Positions 35,009-43,031 of a stretch of 64,000 nt of DNA are shown here, piece by piece. The position numbers and the translations under genes were made by a program. The stretch comes from Pseudomonas marincola. GTDB lineage: Bacteria; Pseudomonadota; Gammaproteobacteria; Pseudomonadales; Pseudomonadaceae. The DNA lies in NCBI RefSeq assembly GCF_900116605.1, contig NZ_FPBC01000011.1, forward strand, positions 90,919 through 154,918, written 5' to 3'. The notes below the pieces were generated by a model. That model saw nothing but the letters and a program-made list of their open reading frames with translations. It was not told where the DNA came from and searched no databases. Every line of letters starts with the position of its first letter. The stretch's first letter is position 1.

Positions 35009-36397
35009 TTAAGCGCCGCCGCCCACTCGGGCCAGCGCGTTGTCCACGGCGGTGATGATCTGATCCAGTTCAGCCTGGGTCGCAATCAGCGCCGGGCTGA
35101 AGCACAAGGTGTTATTGAACTGCTCAAAGCTGCGATTGGTACGCCCGATAATGACGCCTTGGCGCATGCAGTCTGCGGCGACGGCAATGGCCACGCTCTC
35201 TGCCACCGGCTCTTTGGTCTGCCGGTCCTTGACCAGTTCCAAGCCACAGAAAAGCCCCTTGCCACGCACATCACCAATCAGCGGGTGCTTGTCTTGCAGC
35301 TCACGCAAACGGGCCATGAAGTACTCCCCCATTTGCGTGACATTCTCCAGCAAACCCTCCTCTTCGATGATCTGCATATTGGCCAGCGCCGCTGCCGGGC
35401 CGGCAGTGCAGCCGCCGAAGGTGCTGATATCGCGGAAGTAGCCCATGCGGTCGTCAGCTTCGCCCTTGAACGACTCGAAAACCTCTTCGGTGGTCACGGT
35501 GCAAGAGATCGCTGCATAGCCACTGGCAACCCCTTTGGCCATGGTGACGATATCCGGCTTGATGCCGTAGTGCTGATAACCGAACCACTTACCGGTGCGT
35601 CCGAGGCCGCAAACCACCTCATCAATGTGCAGAAGAATGTCGTATTTCTTGCAAATGGCCTGAATGGTTTCCCAGTAGCCAGCCGGCGGAGTAATCACCC
35701 CGCCACCCGCTGTAATGGGCTCAAGCACCACCGCGCCAACTGTATCCGGGCCCTCGGCCAGGATCACTTTTTCCATTTCCAGTGCCGCGCGTACGCCATA
35801 GTCCGAGACATCACCGAACTGTGAGCGGTATTCGCAGCAATGCGGGAACTCGACGAACCCTGGAGTGAACGGGCCGTACTGGCTCTTGCGCTCGAACTGA
35901 CCGGTCGAGCTCAGTGCAGTGATGGTGGTGCCGTGATAATCACGCTCACGGAAGAGAATCTTGTGCTTCTTGCCGCCGTACTTCTTATGGGCAATCTGGC
36001 GAACAATTTTGTAGGCCTTCTCGTTGGCCTCAGAACCTGAGTTCGAGTAATACACGCGGCTCATGCCGGGCATTTTCTCGATCAGTTTTTTGGCGAACAA
36101 GGCGCCTGGAATGTTACCGGCCGAGCCTGCAAAGTAATTGAGCTTGACCAGTTGATCGCGCACCGCATCGGCAATCTTTTCACGGCCATAGCCAACGTTG
36201 ACAGTCCACACGCCGCCCGACACCGCATCCAGGTATTCATTGCCCTTGATGTCCCACACGCGCATGCCTTTGCCTTCAACAATGATCATCGGATCATTCT
36301 GTTCAAGCGGCTTGTGTTGGGTAATGTGATGCCATACGTGACTGCGGTCACTGGCCAGCACTTCAGCTGCATCAATTTCATTCGTCATGGTGTTCAT
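35009..36397 (-). CDS. tpa: Taurine:pyruvate aminotransferase Tpa
   Basis: 462-residue class III aminotransferase (EC 2.6.1.77) making sulfoacetaldehyde and alanine from taurine and pyruvate. Marks are SGSEANEKAYKIVRQIAHKK, the PLP aspartate in LLHIDEVVCGLGRTGKWFGY and the PLP lysine at about residue 288 in VTMAKGVASGYAAIS. The start region DAAEVLASDRSHVWHHITQH matches Tpa rather than general omega-aminotransferases. The ATG at 36397 has a GGAGG five bases ahead. Divergent from thiS; the shared intergenic region carries two direct-repeat operators, one facing each way. Confidence 0.93.
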   Translation of the reverse strand: MNTMTNEIDAAEVLASDRSHVWHHITQHKPLEQNDPMIIVEGKGMRVWDIKGNEYLDAVSGGVWTVNVGYGREKIADAVRDQLVKLNYFAGSAGNIPGALFAKKLIEKMPGMSRVYYSNSGSEANEKAYKIVRQIAHKKYGGKKHKILFRERDYHGTTITALSSTGQFERKSQYGPFTPGFVEFPHCCEYRSQFGDVSDYGVRAALEMEKVILAEGPDTVGAVVLEPITAGGGVITPPAGYWETIQAICKKYDILLHIDEVVCGLGRTGKWFGYQHYGIKPDIVTMAKGVASGYAAISCTVTTEEVFESFKGEADDRMGYFRDISTFGGCTAGPAAALANMQIIEEEGLLENVTQMGEYFMARLRELQDKHPLIGDVRGKGLFCGLELVKDRQTKEPVAESVAIAVAADCMRQGVIIGRTNRSFEQFNNTLCFSPALIATQAELDQIITAVDNALARVGGGA

Positions 36398-36516
36398 GCC
36401 AACCTCCAGCGTGGGACTTTGTAATTGTCGGCGGCCGGGGTGGAGATTCATGCGGCCGCGGTTATCCAGCGTCAGGCTGCGTTCTGTAAATGCAGGCTCA
36501 GCCTCTGGTGATGAAA

Positions 36517-36571
36517 CTAGGAGCATGGCGCCAGCGCACATAGAACCAGTTTTTACCCAACTGAGGTGCCA
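36517..36571 (-). promoter_or_regulatory. Candidate TauR operator and promoter of tpa
   Basis: Minus strand: TGGCACCTC (36571-36563) and TGGTTCTAT (36548-36540), 23 bases apart; TCCTAG (36522-36517) follows at 17 bases as a possible -10. The block AACTGGTTCTAT ... GCTCCTA is shared with the xsc promoter. Confidence 0.65.
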
Positions 36572-36603
36572 GCGCCGCACAGGGGCATTTCACCGCGCCG
36601 TAC

Positions 36604-36635
36604 TGGACCAATATGGCTGGCACCATTGGCCCTTC
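36604..36635 (+). promoter_or_regulatory. Candidate TauR operator of thiS-thiG
   Basis: Plus strand: TGGACCAAT at 36604 and TGGCCCTTC at 36627, exactly 23 bases apart, ending 61 bases before the thiS start. Confidence 0.55.
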
Positions 36636-36696
36636 TGAGGCGCACAGAATCAATCAACCATGCAGACAAAGCGAACCACCACGGTGCGATACACGC

Positions 36697-36900
36697 ATGA
36701 TTGAAATCATCCTTAACGGCACCGCGCAGCAAGTGCCCGAAAACCTGAGCCTGCTCGAACTGCTGGAGTTGAACGGTCTGGTTGAACGACGTCTGGCTGT
36801 TGAACACAACCTGCAGGTTATTGCGCGCAGTGAGCTGGCCACACGGCGCCTGCAAAGCGGCGATCGCCTCGAAATAGTCCACGCCATCGGCGGCGGCTGA
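36697..36900 (+). CDS. thiS: Sulfur carrier protein ThiS
   Basis: 67-residue ubiquitin-like protein starting MIEIILNGTAQQVPENLSLL and ending EIVHAIGGG, the C-terminal Gly-Gly end that becomes a thiocarboxylate. ThiS supplies sulfur for the thiazole ring of thiamine. The ATG at 36697 fits the family length; the ribosome binding site is weak. It is 56 bases ahead of thiG and divergent from tpa, in a region with candidate TauR sites. Housekeeping ThiS-ThiG normally sit elsewhere in Pseudomonas, so this may be a second copy tied to sulfonate use. Confidence 0.9.
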   Translation: MIEIILNGTAQQVPENLSLLELLELNGLVERRLAVEHNLQVIARSELATRRLQSGDRLEIVHAIGGG

Positions 36901-36956
36901 TTCGGGATTTGCGATAGCCGCAAGCAAGGTTTCAATTCTGTTGATCAGGAGTGTTT

Positions 36957-37754
36957 ATGACCCACGCAGCAGCAATAGCGGACCCGCTGATAATTGCCGG
37001 CCAGGCCTTTCAGTCGCGCTTACTGGTTGGTACTGGCCACTATGCAGACTTGGCTGAGACACAAGCCGCCGTGAATGCCAGCGGCGCGCAGATCGTCACC
37101 TTTGCTGTGCGCCGCAGCAACCTTGGCCAGAATGCTCAGGAACCGAATCTGCTCGATGCCATTGCGCCCGAAAAATTCACGCTCCTGCCCAACACTGCAG
37201 GCTGCTACACCGCCAAGGATGCCGTACGCACCTGCTTGCTGGCCCGCGAACTGCTTGATGGCCATGACTTGGTCAAACTCGAAGTTCTCGGTGATGAGCA
37301 AACACTCTACCCCGATATCGGCGAAACCCTGATTGCTGCGCGCCAACTGGTTGAGCTGGGTTTCAAGGTGATGGTTTACACCAGCGACGACCCGTTGGTA
37401 GCGCGGCGCCTGGAAGAACTGGGCTGCGTGGCAGTGATGCCTTTGGGTGCGCCAATCGGCTCGGGTCTGGGTATTCGCAACCCCTACAACATTCGCCTGA
37501 TTGTCGAAAATGCTCACGTACCGGTAATCGTTGACGCCGGCGTGGGCACGGCATCCGACGCGGCAATTGCCATGGAACTTGGCTGCGATGGCGTACTGAT
37601 GAATACCGCAATTGCCCGCGCACGCGAACCGATTCGCATGGCCTCGGCCATGCGTCAGGCCGTTAGCGCCGGACGAGAGGCGTATCAGGCCGGACGCATG
37701 CCGCGTCGTTTGAGCGCTGATGCATCGTCCCCGTTGAGCGGCTTGTTTATCTGA
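36957..37754 (+). CDS. thiG: Thiazole synthase ThiG
   Basis: 265-residue TIM-barrel enzyme that forms the thiazole phosphate of thiamine from deoxyxylulose phosphate, dehydroglycine and ThiS thiocarboxylate. The Schiff-base lysine is about residue 107 in DLVKLEVL; other marks are FQSRLLVGTGHYADL, FAVRRSNLGQNAQEPNLLD, MVYTSDDPLVARRLEELGCV and VDAGVGTASDAAIAMELGCD. The ATG at 36957 has AGGAG five bases ahead. The stretch GSGLGIRNPYNIRLIVENAH differs from what I recall of the usual Pseudomonas ThiG (GTGLGICNPYN), which hints at a transferred or second copy. Confidence 0.92.
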   Translation: MTHAAAIADPLIIAGQAFQSRLLVGTGHYADLAETQAAVNASGAQIVTFAVRRSNLGQNAQEPNLLDAIAPEKFTLLPNTAGCYTAKDAVRTCLLARELLDGHDLVKLEVLGDEQTLYPDIGETLIAARQLVELGFKVMVYTSDDPLVARRLEELGCVAVMPLGAPIGSGLGIRNPYNIRLIVENAHVPVIVDAGVGTASDAAIAMELGCDGVLMNTAIARAREPIRMASAMRQAVSAGREAYQAGRMPRRLSADASSPLSGLFI

Positions 37755-37763
37755 AGCCTGGGC

Positions 37764-37792
37764 ACCGGCGCCCCGCTGTTTCAGGCGCCGGT
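37764..37792. terminator. Hairpin between convergent thiG and iclR-type gene
   Basis: Nine-base-pair GC stem (37764-37772 with 37784-37792), 11-base loop, followed on the plus strand by TGTTT. It overlaps the last codons of the regulator. Confidence 0.6.
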
Positions 37793-38587
37793 TGTTTGCG
37801 AGACAAACATCAAGGCCAGCTGCGCGGCCGCCGCCTGCATGTCTTCAATTCCATCAATCAAATCATTCAGGCTCTTGCGCGCGGTCGGCGCGTGACACGC
37901 CAGCGCGGCCACACAACGCCCCTGCGCATCGCGAATAGGCACAGCCACGGCGACCATCCCCGCCACAAATTCCTCACTGTCGATACCCACGCCCCGGCTG
38001 CGAATGCGCTCAAGCTCGGCTTGCAGCAACCCCGTGTCGGTGATGGTGCGCGAGGTCTGCGCCAGCAATGGAATGCAGGTTAATAGTTGCTCACGATCTG
38101 CAACCGGCATTTCAGCCAGAAACAGCTTGCCGCTCGCCGTGCAGTGCAGCGGAACATGCGTGCCAGGCTCGACATGCAGTCGCAGCGGTTCTGTGGTCTC
38201 GACCCGATCGATATAGATCACTTGCGAGCCATCCAGCGCGGTCAGATTGCAGGTTTCCCCCAGCTTGCGAACCAGCGCTTCGAGAATCAGCCGATGGCGC
38301 TGCATAACCACGCCATTGCGCAACAGGTGCAAACCAAGCTGCCCCGAACGCGGGCCGAGCAAATAGGACTTTTCGTCCTCTTCGCGCAGCAAGAACCCCA
38401 GCCGCTCCATCGCCTGCACCATCCTCAGCAATGTGGCCTTGGGCGTATCCAGACGATGACTCAGCTGCGCCAGCGACAAGGGCGAGTCGGACTGAGCGAT
38501 GGCGTCGAGCAGCAACAAAGCCCGCAAGCTGCGATCTGGCGTGGCAGCGCCCAGCGCCTCATCTGCTTTTGATACGTTTCGTTCCAT
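37781..38587 (-). CDS. iseR: IclR family regulator, IseR-like
   Basis: 268 residues: an N-terminal winged helix (LRALLLLDAIAQSDSPLSLA, LDTPKATLLRMVQAMERLGF) and a C-terminal effector domain (GTHVPLHCTASGKLFLAEMP, GIDSEEFVAGMVAVAVPIRD). It is divergent from a GMC dehydrogenase followed by an MFS transporter. That trio matches the isethionate cluster iseR-iseJ-iseU I recall from Cupriavidus, where an IclR regulator controls isethionate oxidation. The family is certain; the specific role is inferred from context. Confidence 0.8.
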   Translation of the reverse strand: MERNVSKADEALGAATPDRSLRALLLLDAIAQSDSPLSLAQLSHRLDTPKATLLRMVQAMERLGFLLREEDEKSYLLGPRSGQLGLHLLRNGVVMQRHRLILEALVRKLGETCNLTALDGSQVIYIDRVETTEPLRLHVEPGTHVPLHCTASGKLFLAEMPVADREQLLTCIPLLAQTSRTITDTGLLQAELERIRSRGVGIDSEEFVAGMVAVAVPIRDAQGRCVAALACHAPTARKSLNDLIDGIEDMQAAAAQLALMFVSQTTGA

Positions 38588-38672
38588 TTGCCATACCGCC
38601 TGTTAGTTGTGGCATGAAAATAACTCCATGATTATAAACAAAATATCTTACAGGCCAGTAAATACAAGGCTG

Positions 38673-38728
38673 TGGACTCAATCACAAGTCATTTCTGGCC
38701 CAACAACAATGAACCGTTTTGTTCTAAT
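38673..38728 (+). promoter_or_regulatory. Candidate direct-repeat operator and promoter of iseJ
   Basis: Plus strand: TGGACTCAA at 38673 and TGGCCCAAC at 38696, 23 bases apart. TCTAAT at 38723-38728 lies 18 bases beyond the second repeat, a fair -10. IclR-type sites for the divergent regulator may overlap. Confidence 0.55.
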
Positions 38729-38777
38729 TTGATCTCGAAGTTCGGTTTCGCACTAATAAAAACAAAGAGGATTTCGA

Positions 38778-40442
38778 ATGTCGCTCATCTATGACTTCGT
38801 CGTAGTGGGTGCTGGATCTGCTGGCTGTGTGCTGGCTAACCGGCTCAGCGAGAACGGGCGCTACAGCGTCTGCTTGCTCGAAGCCGGCCCACCGGATCGG
38901 TATCCGTGGATCCACATCCCTATTGGCTATGCCAAAACCATGTTCCACCCTGTCTATAACTGGGGGTTCTACACCGACCCCGATCCTGGCATGAACAACC
39001 GTCGCATCTATTGGCCGCGAGGCAAGGTGTGGGGTGGATGCAGCTCCATTAACGGGCTCATCTACATCCGCGGTCAACAGGCCGACTACGATACCTGGGC
39101 CGACGCGGGCAACGAAGGCTGGGCCTGGAAGGATGTACTGCCGTATTTTCGTCGCAGCGAAAATAACGACCTCGGCCCCGGCCCTACCCGCGGCACAGAC
39201 GGGCCACTCAGCGCCTCCAGCATCAAGGCCCGCCATCCACTCACAGAAGGTTTCATCAACGCTGCCGTTGAGCTGGGCGTTCCGCGCAGCAAGGATTTCA
39301 ACAGCGGCGATCAGGAAGGTGTTGGCTACTACCAGCTGACCACCCGCAATGGCTTGCGTTGCAGCACCGCAGTCGCCTACCTGAAACCTGCACAGAAACG
39401 CAGCAACCTGACCATCATCTCGCAGGCTAAAGCCCAGCGCGTGCTGTTTGAAGACACACGGGCCAATGCGGTGGTGTATGAGCAAAACGGCCAGCAGCTC
39501 ACGGTAAAAGCCAAACGTGAAGTGATCCTCAGCGCCGGCGCCCTGCAATCGCCACAACTGCTGCAACTCTCCGGTGTTGGCCCGAGCGAGCTTTTACAGA
39601 AGTTCTCGATCCCGCTGGTAAAAGACCTCCCTGGCGTGGGCGAAAATCTGCAGGATCATCTGCAAATTCGCATGATGTACGAATGCACCCGCCCGATTAC
39701 CACCAACGACGAACTGCGTTCGCCGTGGCGCAAACTGCGCATGGGCCTGCAATGGCTGTTTACCCGCAGCGGTCCGCTGGCAATCGGCATTAACCAGGGT
39801 GGCTTGTTTACCAAGGTTATTGAGCAAAGCAAGACGCCGGATATTCAGTACCATTTCGGCACGCTCAGCGCCGATTCGGCTGGCGGCAAAGTGCATCCGT
39901 TCTCAGGCTTCACCATGTCGGTGTGCCAGTTGCGGCCGGAGAGTCGCGGGTACGTGCGCATTGTCTCGGCCGATCCTAATCAGCCGCCGTCGATGCAGCC
40001 CAACTACCTGTCGACTGAGCTTGATCGCCAGACGGTAATTGCCGGGGTTCGTTACACCCGCAAACTGGCGGCCAGCGGCCCGCTTAAGGACTTGATCAAA
40101 CGCGAGCACCTGCCCGGCATTGAAGCGCAGAGTGACGAGCAAATCCTCGAGTTCTGCCGGCAATACGGCGCGACCATCTTCCACCCGTCCGGCACCTGCA
40201 AAATGGGTTCAGACCCATTGGCGGTGGTCGACTCACGTTTACGTGTTCACGGCCTCCAGGGCTTGCGCGTGGTCGACTGCTCGATCATGCCGACGCTGGT
40301 TTCCGGCAACACCAACGTGCCGGTGGTGATGATTGCCGAGAAGGCCTCGACGATGATTCTCGAAGATGCGCTCAAGCCGTCGCTGGCCACGGTCAACGTC
40401 AACCCGACAAAAACCTCAGAGTTGTGTGCCCACGCCTCTTGA
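38778..40442 (+). CDS. iseJ: GMC-family FAD dehydrogenase, probable isethionate dehydrogenase IseJ
   Basis: 554-residue glucose-methanol-choline oxidoreductase. The FAD motif is VVVGAGSAGCVLANRL near the N-terminus; the first GMC signature is near YWPRGKVWGGCSSINGLIYI; the C-terminal FHPSGTCKMGSDPLAVVDSR and VSGNTNVPVVMIAEKAS carry the catalytic His and the FAD contacts. Relatives are choline dehydrogenase and AlkJ. Here the IclR regulator, the MFS transporter and the nearby xsc-pta point to oxidation of isethionate to sulfoacetaldehyde. AGAGGA precedes the ATG. Other alcohol substrates cannot be excluded. Confidence 0.85.
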   Translation: MSLIYDFVVVGAGSAGCVLANRLSENGRYSVCLLEAGPPDRYPWIHIPIGYAKTMFHPVYNWGFYTDPDPGMNNRRIYWPRGKVWGGCSSINGLIYIRGQQADYDTWADAGNEGWAWKDVLPYFRRSENNDLGPGPTRGTDGPLSASSIKARHPLTEGFINAAVELGVPRSKDFNSGDQEGVGYYQLTTRNGLRCSTAVAYLKPAQKRSNLTIISQAKAQRVLFEDTRANAVVYEQNGQQLTVKAKREVILSAGALQSPQLLQLSGVGPSELLQKFSIPLVKDLPGVGENLQDHLQIRMMYECTRPITTNDELRSPWRKLRMGLQWLFTRSGPLAIGINQGGLFTKVIEQSKTPDIQYHFGTLSADSAGGKVHPFSGFTMSVCQLRPESRGYVRIVSADPNQPPSMQPNYLSTELDRQTVIAGVRYTRKLAASGPLKDLIKREHLPGIEAQSDEQILEFCRQYGATIFHPSGTCKMGSDPLAVVDSRLRVHGLQGLRVVDCSIMPTLVSGNTNVPVVMIAEKASTMILEDALKPSLATVNVNPTKTSELCAHAS

Positions 40443-40526
40443 GTCACTGCAGCAATAGAGCCGCCGTGGCGCGCGAGCTGTGCGCAAGCGGCTTGATTGC
40501 CGAGCCAAACACATAGGAATACTGAC

Positions 40527-41849
40527 ATGTCCACGCCAAATCCCGTGCGCAAAGTCGTAATCGCAAGTGTCATAGGCGCCACTATCGAGTGGTACGATTT
40601 TTTCCTTTACGGCGTCGTCGCCGGCATCGTTTTCAACCAGCTCTACTTCCCCAGTGATGACCCACTGATTTCAACCATGCTGGCCTACGGCACTTTCGCT
40701 GTCGGCTTTTTGAGCCGGCCGATTGGCGGGGTTATCTTCGGCCACTTTGGCGACAAGATCGGTCGAAAAAGTATGTTGGTCATGACCATGATGATCATGG
40801 GCGTGGCGACCTTCTTGATTGGCCTGGTGCCCAGTTATGACAGTATCGGCATCTGGGCGCCTCTGCTCCTGCTACTGTTGCGTGTTTTCCAGGGCATCGG
40901 CCTGGGCGGTGAGTGGGGAGGCGCGGTGCTAATGGCCTTCGAATATGCGCCGAAGCATAAGCGCGGATTCTATGCCAGCCTGCCGCAAATCGGCCTTGCC
41001 ATAGGCCTTTGTCTGGCCTCGGGCGTAGTTGGTGCGCTGTCGTACTTCCTCACCGAGACACAGTTTCTCGAGTGGGGCTGGCGGATCGCCTTCCTGCTCA
41101 GCGCCGGTCTGGTATTTGTCGGCACCTGGATTCGCCTGAACGTCATGGAAAGCCCGGAGTTCGCCAAGGTCAAAGCCGACAACGCCGAAGCCGCCATTCC
41201 ATTTGTCGACATGATGAAGCGCTACCCGAAGAACGTTCTCGCCGGTATGGGAGCGCGGTACATCGACGGGGTGTTCTTCAACGTATTCGGCGTGTTCTCC
41301 CTCAGCTACCTGACCCAGACCCTCAATTTACCGCGCTCCGAAGCACTTATCGGGGTCATGGTTGCGGCGGTGGTGATGTGCTTTACGATCCCCATGTTTG
41401 GCGCACTGAGTGACCGCATCGGCCGCACCCGCGTGTACTTCTGGGGCTCGCTGATTACCGCACTGGCGGCATTCCCGGCCTTCTGGTTGATGATGACCAG
41501 CGAGGGCAATATGTTCCTCATCTGGATGGCGATCGTAATCCCGTTCGGGATTTTCTATGCCGCCGTTTATGGCCCGGAAGCCGCTCTGTTCTGCGAGTTG
41601 TTTGACGCCAAAGTGCGCTACACCGGCATCTCGTTCGTCTATCAATTCTCAGGGATATTCGCCAGCGGCCTGACCCCGATGATTGCCACCGCGCTGATGC
41701 GCAGCAGTGACGGGCAACCGTGGACGACGTGCCTGTATGTGTTGTTCGCCGGCGCGGTGAGTGCCTACTCGGCCTGGTGGATTGGTAATCGCAAGAAATC
41801 AACAACAGCAGCGCCGCGAATGTCTACGGCGCCGGTCACCAACAGCTAA
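40527..41849 (+). CDS. iseU: MFS (metabolite:H+ symporter) transporter, IseU-like
   Basis: 440 residues with twelve membrane helices. The MHS-family opening IASVIGATIEWYDFFLYGVV, the MFS loop GHFGDKIGRKSMLV and the TM5 region RVFQGIGLGGEWGGAVLMAF are clear. It probably brings in the substrate of the GMC dehydrogenase encoded 84 bases upstream, isethionate by context. AGGAA lies eight bases before the ATG at 40527. It ends before a strong terminator. Confidence 0.85.
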   Translation: MSTPNPVRKVVIASVIGATIEWYDFFLYGVVAGIVFNQLYFPSDDPLISTMLAYGTFAVGFLSRPIGGVIFGHFGDKIGRKSMLVMTMMIMGVATFLIGLVPSYDSIGIWAPLLLLLLRVFQGIGLGGEWGGAVLMAFEYAPKHKRGFYASLPQIGLAIGLCLASGVVGALSYFLTETQFLEWGWRIAFLLSAGLVFVGTWIRLNVMESPEFAKVKADNAEAAIPFVDMMKRYPKNVLAGMGARYIDGVFFNVFGVFSLSYLTQTLNLPRSEALIGVMVAAVVMCFTIPMFGALSDRIGRTRVYFWGSLITALAAFPAFWLMMTSEGNMFLIWMAIVIPFGIFYAAVYGPEAALFCELFDAKVRYTGISFVYQFSGIFASGLTPMIATALMRSSDGQPWTTCLYVLFAGAVSAYSAWWIGNRKKSTTAAPRMSTAPVTNS

Positions 41850-41873
41850 GCCACACACCTGAAATTGGCTGAT

Positions 41874-41909
41874 AAAAGCCCCGCTGCGTTAATCCGCTGC
41901 GGGGCTTTT
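41874..41909 (+). terminator. Rho-independent terminator of iseJ-iseU
   Basis: Eleven-base-pair stem (41874-41884 with 41899-41909) with A tract and four T. Confidence 0.85.
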
Positions 41910-41926
41910 GCTTGCCCGAACAACGC

Positions 41927-41958
41927 TGGCCCCATCGCAGGGCCAATGCTGGCTCTTG
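41927..41958 (+). promoter_or_regulatory. Candidate direct-repeat operator upstream of the DUF3461 gene
   Basis: TGGCCCCAT at 41927 and TGGCTCTTG at 41950, 23 bases apart; TAAACT at 41978-41983 lies 19 bases beyond. The gene start is about 220 bases further on, so this link is weaker than the others. Confidence 0.4.
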
Positions 41959-42175
41959 GCCAATCGAGCTTGCCGACTAAACTGTGCACACCTCTCCGCA
42001 GGAGAGCGGCACCCCCTTCCGAACTGCGCCTTGCACCTGACATGCAGATCGAGAATCGCTGAAAACAATAACAATCCGCCCCAATTTGCTCAGCTGAGGA
42101 ATCATCAGCCGGGTTGATTGCCGTGCGCTTGCAATGGAGCCGAATTATCGATCACTGATTTCTGAGGTAACTGCC

Positions 42176-42565
42176 ATGACCGACTACCCAACCCTGAAAG
42201 AGATGGGCATTAGCGCTGTAGAATCAATCAAACGCTTCAGTTTGCGCCAGGAGCGTGACCGCGATGTACTGAAAATCTACTTTGAGCGTCCGGCCAGCTC
42301 ATTGCGAGCACACAGCCAGAAGTTCACCTTCGCTCATCCGCGCACAGCCATCCCGGGCCAGAGTCGGCACAGCCAGGCTTACGCTGAGTTGAGCAACAGC
42401 AGCCCGGTATTATGCAGCGCACTGGCAGAACTCAAACAACTGACCACAGCTGAAGTCCCGCAACTCTCGCCCAAGGCCGAGGTATTGCAGGATCTCCAGC
42501 ACCTGGAACGTGTGATGGAAGGCAAACTTGCCGAGATTCGCCAGAAAATCGAATGCCTGGCCTGA
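42176..42565 (+). CDS. DUF3461 family protein
   Basis: 129 residues from the ATG at 42176: MTDYPTLKEMGISAVESIKR, then FSLRQERDRDVLKIYFERPA and SLRAHSQKFTF, the DUF3461 pattern. The C-terminal 50 residues are helical and charged (EVLQDLQHLERVMEGKLAEI). Soluble, function unknown. GAGG lies ahead of the start. It converges on the 81-residue gene with three bases between stops. Confidence 0.85.
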   Translation: MTDYPTLKEMGISAVESIKRFSLRQERDRDVLKIYFERPASSLRAHSQKFTFAHPRTAIPGQSRHSQAYAELSNSSPVLCSALAELKQLTTAEVPQLSPKAEVLQDLQHLERVMEGKLAEIRQKIECLA

Positions 42566-42568
42566 GTA

Positions 42569-42814
42569 TCAGGCCTGTGCGGGCGCAGCGGGTTGAGCCA
42601 TCTGCGCCATTTTGCTGGCGAACAGCTGAGCCATCGCCTCGGAGTCACCACCGGCTTCATCCAGCGCCTCAACTACAGCCTGCAAGGTAGGCAAGGTCTT
42701 GGCCAGCAAGGCCTCGACATATTGCTCCGGTGTTACCTGTGTATGCGCCTCATAGCGCTGAAACAAATCACTCAGCTGGCTGTTGAGGGCAAGGGTCAGA
42801 GTCGTGTTCGACAT
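42569..42814 (-). CDS. Small 81-residue protein beside the CobS/CobT-like genes
   Basis: I do not recognise the family. 81 residues from the ATG at 42814: MSNTTLTLALNSQLSDLFQR, YEAHTQVTPEQYVEALLAKT, LPTLQAVVEALDEAGGDSEA, then MAQLFASKMAQMAQPAAPAQ. It looks all-helical with an Ala/Pro-rich tail. It is divergent from the CobS-like gene, and a strong direct-repeat operator sits in the shared region on its side. It could serve as an adaptor for the ATPase, but that is a guess. Confidence 0.65.
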   Translation of the reverse strand: MSNTTLTLALNSQLSDLFQRYEAHTQVTPEQYVEALLAKTLPTLQAVVEALDEAGGDSEAMAQLFASKMAQMAQPAAPAQA

Positions 42815-42874
42815 GCGGGAAGCCTCTTTATTGTTTCTGTCTGGCCCCATCCTTAGCGCGCACGCGCGCCTGCC

Positions 42875-42906
42875 ATAGAGCCAGTTGCACTGCAGTTTTG
42901 GCTCCA
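42875..42906 (-). promoter_or_regulatory. Candidate TauR operator of the 81-residue gene
   Basis: Minus strand: TGGAGCCAA (42906-42898) and TGGCTCTAT (42883-42875), 23 bases apart. AACTGGCTCTATGG differs by one base from the AACTGGTTCTAT of xsc and tpa. Confidence 0.6.
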
Positions 42907-42940
42907 GCCCCGGCAAAGCTCTACTGTTTAAGCCCGTTCC

Positions 42941-42971
42941 TGGCCCATCGTTGAATGCCAACTGGCCCCTG
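42941..42971 (+). promoter_or_regulatory. Candidate operator of the CobS-like gene
   Basis: Plus strand: TGGCCCATC at 42941 and TGGCCCCTG at 42963, 22 bases apart, 60 bases before the gene. CATAGAAT at 42990-42997 is a possible -10. Confidence 0.5.
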
Positions 42972-43031
42972 CCCCTGATCAATAGCGCCCATAGAATCGG
43001 TTGAACTCATTCCGTTTCAGAGGCACTGCGC

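Larger units (their letters stand above)
41850..42175. other. Intergenic region iseU / DUF3461 gene
   Basis: 326 bases holding the iseU terminator (41874-41909) and a direct-repeat operator candidate (41927-41958). I see no gene in it. Confidence 0.45.

Noticed and set aside
36398..36696. Thiamine (TPP) riboswitch upstream of thiS
   Set aside because: I looked for the TPP-type conserved CUGAGA and ACCUGA elements in the right order and folding and did not find them; the region instead holds direct repeats.
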